A stretch of DNA of 64,000 nt from Pseudomonadales bacterium (lineage in GTDB: Bacteria; Pseudomonadota; Gammaproteobacteria; Pseudomonadales; Pseudohongiellaceae), in NCBI GenBank assembly GCA_022822865.1, contig JAJDYJ010000084.1, positions 1-64,000 on the forward strand. Reading direction: 5' to 3'. The notes beneath the pieces are model-generated. The model saw only the letters and a program-made list of their open reading frames with translations, was not told where the DNA came from and did not search any database. Below, in pieces: positions 27,804-35,663 of the stretch. The position numbers and the translations under genes are program-made. Position 1 is the stretch's first letter. Every line of letters starts with the position of its first letter.

Positions 27804-28943
27804 ATGCGTACTTCCGCCCGTCCGTTCGTCCTGCCGCTGCAAGTCCTGTGTGTAGCCGCCGTGGTTTGCGCCGCGCCGGCGCTGGCCCAGCAGGGCAATG
27901 CCCGGGGACCCATCGGCGAAAGCCCGTATGACATCGTCAGCGGCTGGCACAAGCCGTTCCAGGAAAAGGGCTTCGCTTTCGGGGGCAACTCGGGTGTGTG
28001 GGCGGAATCGCCGGATCGCATCATCATCGCCCAGCGCGGCGAAACCATTCTGCCTTATCCGGTCCCGGAGGATTTCCCCGGCTTTGCCGGCTCACTCGGT
28101 ATCAATGTGCTGTTCGAAACCAATCGCCGCCACTGGCAGAACTGCCTCTATATCGTCAACGGCGACGGTGAGGTGGTCGAAATCTGGGACCACCTCGATT
28201 ATCTCTGCGAAGGTTCGGACGGTCCCGGCCCGCATCGCATTCGCATCAGCCCTTACGACCCGGAAAGCCGCATCTGGCTGATCAACGAAACTTTCCACCA
28301 GATCTACGTGATCGCCAACGACGGCAGCGAAGTGCTAGCCACTTATGGCGAAAAGGGCGTTTCCGGCGCCGGTGAAACGCATTTCGGCCGGCCCCAGGAC
28401 GTCGCCTTCCTGCCCGACGGCCGCATCCTGGTCGCCGACGGCCTGGACAATCACCGGGTGATCATCTACGACAACGACATGAACTATCTCGGCGAGTTCG
28501 GCGGTTTCGGCACGGGGCCGGGCCAGTTCAATACCTTGCATGCGGTGGCGGTCGGGCCGGACGGCCTGATCTTCGCGCTCGACCGGTCGGGGGGCCGCGT
28601 GAACGTGTTTCAGACGACCGACGATCCGGCCGAAGTCGAGTTTCTGCGCGAGTTTCCGGGCTTGACCCTGCCGCTCGACATCATCGTCAACGAGGACGAC
28701 ATCTGGATCACGGACCTGGGGCCGCTACGCTTCATCAACTTCGATTTCGAAGGCAACTACAAGTACACCTGGCTGGTGCCGCCGGACCTGCCCGACGGCT
28801 ATCTCGAAGTGCACACCTTCACGGTGGATTCGGACGGCAATCTGATCGGCGGCGACAACCAGTACGGCCGCTCGCAAAAGTTCGTCCCCAAGCCCGACGC
28901 CGATCCCGAGTTGCTGATCGAACCCCCTTGGGTAGCGCCGTAG
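27804..28943 (+). CDS. Exported NHL-repeat/six-bladed beta-propeller protein
   Basis: Signal peptide; ETHFGRPQDVAFLPDGRILVADGLDNHRVIIYDNDMNYLGEFGGFGTGPGQFN. Confidence 0.85.
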   Translation: MRTSARPFVLPLQVLCVAAVVCAAPALAQQGNARGPIGESPYDIVSGWHKPFQEKGFAFGGNSGVWAESPDRIIIAQRGETILPYPVPEDFPGFAGSLGINVLFETNRRHWQNCLYIVNGDGEVVEIWDHLDYLCEGSDGPGPHRIRISPYDPESRIWLINETFHQIYVIANDGSEVLATYGEKGVSGAGETHFGRPQDVAFLPDGRILVADGLDNHRVIIYDNDMNYLGEFGGFGTGPGQFNTLHAVAVGPDGLIFALDRSGGRVNVFQTTDDPAEVEFLREFPGLTLPLDIIVNEDDIWITDLGPLRFINFDFEGNYKYTWLVPPDLPDGYLEVHTFTVDSDGNLIGGDNQYGRSQKFVPKPDADPELLIEPPWVAP

Positions 28944-28949
28944 GGGCCT

Positions 28950-29143
28950 CGATCCGTCGCCGCCGGGTGACAGGGGGTTCAGCGGACGCCGTTAATTTGG
29001 CCCAGCCGCCAAGCATAGCTTGGCGTCGTTCCGGCTGCGCATGAAGCTGCGCTTCATAAACGCTTGCCTGCACCCCTGTAGGCTTCGGGCTCGGCATCCA
29101 TGCCTCGCACGCCCGCTGAACCCCCTGCCGCCCAACGGCGACT
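28950..29143. repeat. Dispersed palindromic repeat, copy A (long form)
   Basis: Shares a 50-bp core (29074-29123) with the reverse complement of 59802-59850 and has inverted outer arms; contains GCCAAGC-ATA-GCTTGGC and ATGAAGC-TGC-GCTTCAT. Confidence 0.85.
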
Positions 29144-29148
29144 AACGC

Positions 29149-30192
29149 CTAAGGCCTCACGCGAATGTACTTCTGCAGGTTGCGGGGGATGGGTTCTCCG
29201 CCGTACATGTTGCCGGCGGCGTCCACCGCGACGAATTCGGCGCCGTTGCCGAGGATGACGTGGGGGTCGCCGGGCGCGTAGAGCACGAATTCATCGACCC
29301 AGCCGAGTTCGGCGTCGCCGATGCGGATGCCCATTTCCCAGCCCGGGTTCTGTTCGATATCGGATTCCGAATCGGCCACGTAAATGCGGTCGTGATCGTC
29401 GAAGAAGATGCCGCTCGGACGCCCGAATTGTGTCCATTGGCTGATGAAATTGCCGTCCTGATCGAATATCTGAATGCGATTGTTGGAACGGTCGCCGACG
29501 AAAATCCGGCCGCGCTGGTCCATGGCTATGGTATGCAATACGCGAAACTCTCCCGGCGCGTAACCGGTCTTGCCCCAGGCCTTGATGAAGTTGCCGTCGC
29601 GGTCGAATTTCACGACCCGGTTGTTGCCGGGTGTGTTATGGCCGTCGGCGATGAAGATATCGCCGTTGTCGGCGACCACCACGTCAGCCGGCGAGGTGAA
29701 CTGGTTCTCGCCGCTGCCTTCCACGCCCGGCGTGCCCAAAACCATCAGCACTTCGCCCGTGGGGCTGAATTTCACCACCTGGTGGCCGCGCATGTCGCCG
29801 TCGGGGATTCTCGCCTGCGCCACCGCGTCGGTAACGTAGATATTGCCTTCCCGGTCGACGTCGATGCCGTGGGGCCAGATGAACATGCCGCCGCCGAAAC
29901 TCGTGACGACATTGCCTTGGGCGTCAAATTTGAGCACCGAGTCGAGATCGGAATCGAGGCACTCGTCGCCGAAGCGTTCGCGCTCCGTGGCGTCACAGCG
30001 GACCACGGCCCAGAGATGCTCTCTGTCCGGGTCCACATCCAGGTCGCCGACGGCGCCCCAGGTGCGGCCGTCGGGCAATGTGCCCCATTCCACGTTGCGC
30101 CAGGGATTGGGGTAAGGCTGCGCCAGCAGGGCCGTAACGAATCCGAACAGCAGAAGTATGATTCCAGCACGGAAAATCGACAGTTTTTTCAT
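29149..30192 (-). CDS. Exported NHL-repeat/six-bladed beta-propeller protein
   Basis: MKKLSIFRAGIILLLFGFVTALLAQ; HGIDVDREGNIYVTDA, FTSPADVVVADNGDIFIADGHNTPGNNRVVKFD. Confidence 0.85.
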   Translation of the reverse strand: MKKLSIFRAGIILLLFGFVTALLAQPYPNPWRNVEWGTLPDGRTWGAVGDLDVDPDREHLWAVVRCDATERERFGDECLDSDLDSVLKFDAQGNVVTSFGGGMFIWPHGIDVDREGNIYVTDAVAQARIPDGDMRGHQVVKFSPTGEVLMVLGTPGVEGSGENQFTSPADVVVADNGDIFIADGHNTPGNNRVVKFDRDGNFIKAWGKTGYAPGEFRVLHTIAMDQRGRIFVGDRSNNRIQIFDQDGNFISQWTQFGRPSGIFFDDHDRIYVADSESDIEQNPGWEMGIRIGDAELGWVDEFVLYAPGDPHVILGNGAEFVAVDAAGNMYGGEPIPRNLQKYIRVRP

Positions 30193-30257
30193 GGTGATTT
30201 GCCTCCGGTTGCGAGCGAGCATGGCATTCTTTCCCGCCGGCTTCAAGCAGGCCCGAG

Positions 30258-31700
30258 TCAGGCCGCGAGCCAGATCAGGACCCCCGTGGCCAGCACGATC
30301 AATTGGCTGAAGCGGTCCTCGACGGCGAACAACACGGGGTCCTCGTGGAGCCGGCCGGCCCGGGCCAGCCGCCAGATGCGGCCGAGCAGCACGATCAGCA
30401 AGGGGCAGATGAGCCAGAGTATGAGCGGTGAACCATAGAGCCGCGTCGTCGCCGGCGCGTTGATGTAGAACGCGAACACGACCACGGCCATGACGCTTGC
30501 CAGACCGCCGATTACCGACAGCAACGGTTCGTGTGACGGGCGATAGGCCCGGCCGCTGACGGCTTCGGTCGCCTGGGTTTGCAGGTTGACCAGTTCGGTC
30601 ACCCGCTTGACCAGGGCCAGGCCGAGGAAAAAGCATAGCGAAAAGGCGATCAGGAAGTTGGTCGTCACGACTTCGATGGCCTCGGCCCCCGCGGCGACAC
30701 GCAACGCGTAGAGCGTCGCCAGCGTTGCCACATCGACGAGGAATATCCGTTTCAGCGCAAAGCTGTAGAGGCAGGTCAACAGCCAGTAGATCAGCAGCAC
30801 GAGGCGAAAATCCGCCGGCAACAGCGACGAGACCAGGAAAGCCCCGAGCAGGAGAGCCGGCGCGGCGATGAATCCAGCGGCAAGCGGCAATTCGCCGGCC
30901 GCGAAAGGGCGTCTCCGCTTGGTCCGGTGCGCCCGGTCGCTGTCGAGGTCGAGCATGTCGTTGAGCAGATAGACGCTCGATGTACACAGGCAGAAGGCGA
31001 TGAAGCCGATGGCGGAGGCGAACAGCAAGTCCGGTTGCGTTAATTGGTGAGACAGGGTCAGCGGGACGAACAGTAGTGTGTTCTTGAGCCATTGATGGGG
31101 CCGCACAGCCCGCAACAGCGGCCGGAAGACAGCGCCGGCGGAACCGAAGTTCAATACATCGCTTTCACGGCTTGAAAATCGGCGGCTGACGGCGGGGGCG
31201 CAGTTCACCATGACGATCTGCTTCGCCCCGGACCAGATGGGAAGATCGGCGCGGGAATCGCCGGCATAGGCAAAATCGCCGCCGCCCATCTCTTCGATGC
31301 GGCGCAGCTTGCGGCGGGATTTCAGATTGGTTTCGGCATCGCTGCCCACGGCGGCTTCGAACAGCCCGAGATGCTCGCTTACCGCGTCCACATACGACTG
31401 GTTCGAGGCCGAGATCAGCGTCATCGCCCGCCCCCCGTCCCTTTGTCGCCGGAGCCAGGCCAGGAATTCCTCGTTATACGGCAGCCCGGCCGGGTCGATC
31501 TTCACCCGGCGCGCAATTTGATGTTTCAGCCAGGCGCGGCCCCGCAGCAGCCAGAAAGGAATGACGGCGAGGTAAAGCGGATTGCGCCGGATCAGCCGCA
31601 ACAGCGATTCGAAAAGCAGATCCGTGCGGATCAGGGTCCCGTCCAGGTCCACGAACAGATGCGCGTTCGAATCGGTTGAATTGCCGGGATTGTCTGCCAT
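30258..31700 (-). CDS. HAD-UbiA fusion prenyltransferase (DPPR synthase-like)
   Basis: N-terminal HAD (FVDLDGTLI...SASNQSY...YAGDSRADLPIW); C-terminal UbiA with NDMLDLDSDRAHRTKRRRPFAAG. Confidence 0.88.
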   Translation of the reverse strand: MADNPGNSTDSNAHLFVDLDGTLIRTDLLFESLLRLIRRNPLYLAVIPFWLLRGRAWLKHQIARRVKIDPAGLPYNEEFLAWLRRQRDGGRAMTLISASNQSYVDAVSEHLGLFEAAVGSDAETNLKSRRKLRRIEEMGGGDFAYAGDSRADLPIWSGAKQIVMVNCAPAVSRRFSSRESDVLNFGSAGAVFRPLLRAVRPHQWLKNTLLFVPLTLSHQLTQPDLLFASAIGFIAFCLCTSSVYLLNDMLDLDSDRAHRTKRRRPFAAGELPLAAGFIAAPALLLGAFLVSSLLPADFRLVLLIYWLLTCLYSFALKRIFLVDVATLATLYALRVAAGAEAIEVVTTNFLIAFSLCFFLGLALVKRVTELVNLQTQATEAVSGRAYRPSHEPLLSVIGGLASVMAVVVFAFYINAPATTRLYGSPLILWLICPLLIVLLGRIWRLARAGRLHEDPVLFAVEDRFSQLIVLATGVLIWLAA

Positions 31701-31705
31701 CGAAT

Positions 31706-33172
31706 TTACTCGCTGCCGCTCGGCAGATAGCGATACAACTTGTAGTCCGGAAACCGGAATCCGGCTACTTCGGCCAGGTCTTCGGGCCGGTTCGTCTGCA
31801 GCGACGTGACCGCGCGTTCGAAAAATCGCGGCGGCTCGCGCGCAAGTATATAGTCCGGCGGATGCAGTTCCAGCCAACTGTGGTAGTCGCCTTCGGCGAC
31901 GAACTCCGCGTTGCCGCTGGTCACCAGGCCCAGGATGTCGATGATCCTGCGCCCGGAATACCAGCCGACGGTGCCGATCTCCGCCAGCGCGATCGATGCG
32001 TCGGCGGGCGTATTCTCCGCGATCCACAGGCCGAACTGCCGGTAATCCTCGCGCACGGTGTTGCCATGCAGGACGAGGTTGATCGCTCCCTGCCAGACCA
32101 GCATCAGGACGAAGAAGCCTATGCATGCGTTGCGGAAAAACCCCTGGCGCCCGGTCTTCAGTTGGCGGTGAAGCCAAAAGATTCCCAGTACGACCCAGGT
32201 GGAGAAGATCGTGAAATGAATCGCGTAATACCACCATTGACCCGGAATGTTCAGGCCCGCGAAAAATCCCGTATACAGGCCCAGGAAAGTCACTGAAACA
32301 AGCAGGTATTGCCGCGCCTGAACCAGCAGAAGCGAAAATGCGGCCAGGATCAGCAACAGGACCGGGACCGCAAGGCTGCCGAAAATCTGCATTTGCCGGG
32401 GCAGGCCGAAGCCGTTCAGCAGGCGTTCTCCCAGCCCGATCAGAAAGCTGTTGTACCCCCAATGACCCATCGCTCCCTGGGAGATCTTGGCGACGCCGGA
32501 AGAGGGCAGCAGGGCGCCGTAGTAAAGGCCGTTGAACGCGAATTGGGCCAGGACCAGAATCGCCGGTGCGACGTAGCAGCGAATATCAGGCCATGGGCGC
32601 TTGTACGCCCAGGTGTTCAAGGCCATGGCCGGAACGAGAAAGACGGCTTCGGGCCGCGTGAGGATCGCGAGCCCGACGCAAATGCCGAGCGGGAAGAACT
32701 CGTCCTTGAAATACAGGTAGAAGCACAGTCCGACCATGAAGGTGAACAGGCTCGTTTCCATGCCGAGATTGATGTAGGTCATGCCGGAACCTGCCGCGAA
32801 CAAGGTTGCCAGCGCGGCAATTCGCCGGTCGGCGATGAACAGGATCAGAATGCGATAGAAGATCACTACCGTGCCCATGGCCGCCAGCACGGAAATCAGC
32901 ATGGCGCCGTGGCGCGCGTCGCCGAACAGCCATGCCGGCGCCAGCGACAGCCAGGCAAACAGCGGCGAAGTCAATCCGTTGACGTATTCACCGGTGTTGT
33001 AAACCAGTCCGTTTCCCGAAATCAGGTTCTGGATGTATCTCGCGTAGATCAGGCCGTCGTCGAGTTCATGTCCGCGAAAAACGATCCCTTTAACGCCGAC
33101 AATCAGAACGGAAAGCCCGACCATCCAGTTGGCCGCGTCGCGCAAGTCGAAGGCTTCCGAGAATTTTCTCAC
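31706..33172 (-). CDS. Polytopic membrane protein, probable lipid-linked sugar glycosyltransferase
   Basis: 488 aa, many TM helices, short extracytoplasmic loops (HELDDGLIYARYIQNLISGNG) typical of GT-C folds. Confidence 0.7.
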   Translation of the reverse strand: MRKFSEAFDLRDAANWMVGLSVLIVGVKGIVFRGHELDDGLIYARYIQNLISGNGLVYNTGEYVNGLTSPLFAWLSLAPAWLFGDARHGAMLISVLAAMGTVVIFYRILILFIADRRIAALATLFAAGSGMTYINLGMETSLFTFMVGLCFYLYFKDEFFPLGICVGLAILTRPEAVFLVPAMALNTWAYKRPWPDIRCYVAPAILVLAQFAFNGLYYGALLPSSGVAKISQGAMGHWGYNSFLIGLGERLLNGFGLPRQMQIFGSLAVPVLLLILAAFSLLLVQARQYLLVSVTFLGLYTGFFAGLNIPGQWWYYAIHFTIFSTWVVLGIFWLHRQLKTGRQGFFRNACIGFFVLMLVWQGAINLVLHGNTVREDYRQFGLWIAENTPADASIALAEIGTVGWYSGRRIIDILGLVTSGNAEFVAEGDYHSWLELHPPDYILAREPPRFFERAVTSLQTNRPEDLAEVAGFRFPDYKLYRYLPSGSE

Positions 33173-34440
33173 TCCAGCCCGCCTTCCCGATCGATACGCA
33201 GCGCCGCGTTCGGATAATCACCGATGGAAATGTCGCGCCGGAAATCGTCAAGCGGCTTTTCCGGATAATGCACGACCAGTGTGCCCTCGACAGACTCGGC
33301 AAGCCGGTAGATTTCGGCATAGGTCTGCTGGAATTCGAAATGCTGGCGCCAGGTCACGCCGATGCCCCAGACACTGAACAGCGCGATCAGCAGAATCGCC
33401 GGCCGCGGCGCCCGGGCGAACAGGATGAAAAGCGTCATCGCGAACGGGATGAGATAGAGCCGGCCGACGAAATTGTGGTGGCTCATGACGTTGTCGCCCT
33501 GGTAGCCGAACATGCCCCAGTAGACCGGCCCGCACAGGCCGAGAATCGCCAGTATCGTGAACTTGGGCCCGAAACTCCGGGTCAGGACCACCAGCGTGAT
33601 CATGGCCGCTATGCCGGCCCAGAACATCGCGCCGCCATGGGCGAAACTGCTCGACTGCGCTGGAAATCCGGCGATGAAGCTGGCGTAGGACGCGGCGTAG
33701 ACGTCGATGTCGAAACCGTGAATGTCGGCTTCCGAGCCGATGGGAACGAAAGAATGCCGCAGCCACCAGTAGACTGCCGAAACGCCCAGCATGGAAACGG
33801 CCAGCCAGATGCGCGCATTCGCGCCCCATACGTCCTTCTCTCGCAGATCTTCCCACAGCAGCCAGCCGAACAGCGGAAAGGCCAGCACACAGGATTCCTT
33901 GCAGAACACGGCAAGGGCGAAACTGACGCCGCAAGCGGCAAGACGACCTGAAACGTACAGGCGGATCGCCAGCGCCAGGAAGAACAGGCAGGCGGCGTCG
34001 AAGATATTGGCGAACCAGGTCGCCGTGATCAGGCTGGAAGCGGAAAACAGCAGGACCGCGAAAAACGCGATGGCGCGGCCGCATTCCAGGTCGTATCGCA
34101 ACACCAGCGCCCGCGCCAGCAGGCTGACCGAACAAAGCATGAGCAAGGCGTTGAAATAGCGCAGGAAGAGGAAGCTGCCGCCGGACAGTTTGCCGAGTCC
34201 CAGGGCCAGGCTGCTGCCGAGCGGGCGATAAATATCGAGCGGCAATTGCTGCAGCCACACGGCCAGCATCGCTTCGAAGACGCTCATGCTCGCCAGCGGT
34301 TCCGAAGCAAACAGCAACAGGGCGTTGGTCTCGTCCCATACGTCGGTGACCATCAGCCCGCTGATCATGATCAGCCAGGCCGCGCCGATCACGGCCAGCA
34401 CCACTATGAAACCGCAGTTTGCTGTCCAGTTCGCGCTCAT
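33169..34440 (-). CDS. Polytopic membrane protein, GT-C-like
   Basis: MSANWTANCGFIVVLAVIGAAWLIMISG..., many TM helices; overlaps the next gene by 4 bp. Confidence 0.65.
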   Translation of the reverse strand: MSANWTANCGFIVVLAVIGAAWLIMISGLMVTDVWDETNALLLFASEPLASMSVFEAMLAVWLQQLPLDIYRPLGSSLALGLGKLSGGSFLFLRYFNALLMLCSVSLLARALVLRYDLECGRAIAFFAVLLFSASSLITATWFANIFDAACLFFLALAIRLYVSGRLAACGVSFALAVFCKESCVLAFPLFGWLLWEDLREKDVWGANARIWLAVSMLGVSAVYWWLRHSFVPIGSEADIHGFDIDVYAASYASFIAGFPAQSSSFAHGGAMFWAGIAAMITLVVLTRSFGPKFTILAILGLCGPVYWGMFGYQGDNVMSHHNFVGRLYLIPFAMTLFILFARAPRPAILLIALFSVWGIGVTWRQHFEFQQTYAEIYRLAESVEGTLVVHYPEKPLDDFRRDISIGDYPNAALRIDREGGLE

Positions 34441-35633
34441 CGTCGGTGGTCGCCGGTCGCCCCGCTCGCGGAAATCAGGCTGACGGCGTACAAGGTGATG
34501 ACTGCGTAATATGGCGTGAGAAAGCGGTCGATTCCGGCGATCAGCGGGAACAGGGCGAGGAAGGCGCCGAATACCGGCAGGGAAAGCAGGCTGACATCGG
34601 CCAGGGATACAGGTCTCGACGGCCTGAATACTCCGGCCAGGTTGCCGCGCCAGGTTCCGGCCCAGGCGATCAGCCAGAGCAACAGGAATAGCGGCAACAC
34701 GGTTGCGATCATCGCGCCGCTGGCGAAAAGCTGGATGGCGGCGCCGCGCAGCACATCGAGATAAAGCGTGACGGAGAAAGGTTCGGCAAATGCCTCGATA
34801 TCGATCTGTGATTCGATCAGCGTGTGATAGAACAGCCGCCACCAGTCGTAGTCGAAGACGGCGCTGATCCAGAAATACGACAAAACGCTGACGGTCAGCC
34901 CGCCGCTGTACCAATAGAATTCGCGGGATTGCAAAGGCTCACCCCGGCGCAGATGGTTCCAGCAAAGCAGCAGGATCAATGGCGCGACAAAGATGATGTT
35001 GTTGGTGCGAATCCAGATCGAAAGACCGAGACACACCACCGCGGCGGCGGTCCAGCGCCGCGCCAGCAGGCACCAGACTCCCGCCAGCACCGCCAGGGCG
35101 GAAAGATTGTCCGGCGTGGGAATTCGGCTCAGGTCGAACAACCGCGCACCGACGGAGAACAGGATAACCGCCAATACCGCCTGCATGGGGCCGGTCAGAT
35201 CCCGCAGCCAGAGAAACAGGATCACGCAGATCAACAGGCCCGGAACGAGCGACAGCCAGATGACGCCATCGGCCGGATTCGCTCCCGCTGCGGCCAGGCC
35301 GCGCAAGAGCAGCACATACAGCGGCTTGATTTCATACATGCTAAGCTGGCCGGCGAAATTTTCCGGGCTCGCGTACATCGCGGCCGCGTACTCGCCGCCG
35401 ACCAGGGAGTTGAATTGCGCCGCGTCAAGCGACTGCCGCAGCAGTTCGTAAGTCGCTTCGTGCATGGCCGCGGGATCGCCGGATTCCGCCGTGAAAGTCG
35501 TCGCCACATAGGGAACCACGTCCCAGGTGTAGATAGGATTGCTCAGGGCGAACCATGACAGCGCGAGCAGGTGCAAGGCCAGCAGAATCATGGCCGCCCG
35601 CGTGCTGATTGCTTCCGATCCGATTGCGCGCAT
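34437..35633 (-). CDS. Polytopic membrane protein, GT-C-like
   Basis: MRAIGSEAISTRAAMILLALHLLALSWFALSNPIYTWDVVPYVA...; overlaps the next gene. Confidence 0.65.
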   Translation of the reverse strand: MRAIGSEAISTRAAMILLALHLLALSWFALSNPIYTWDVVPYVATTFTAESGDPAAMHEATYELLRQSLDAAQFNSLVGGEYAAAMYASPENFAGQLSMYEIKPLYVLLLRGLAAAGANPADGVIWLSLVPGLLICVILFLWLRDLTGPMQAVLAVILFSVGARLFDLSRIPTPDNLSALAVLAGVWCLLARRWTAAAVVCLGLSIWIRTNNIIFVAPLILLLCWNHLRRGEPLQSREFYWYSGGLTVSVLSYFWISAVFDYDWWRLFYHTLIESQIDIEAFAEPFSVTLYLDVLRGAAIQLFASGAMIATVLPLFLLLWLIAWAGTWRGNLAGVFRPSRPVSLADVSLLSLPVFGAFLALFPLIAGIDRFLTPYYAVITLYAVSLISASGATGDHRR

Positions 35634-35663
35634 ATCCGGAACCGCGAAAAGCCGCCGAAACCG

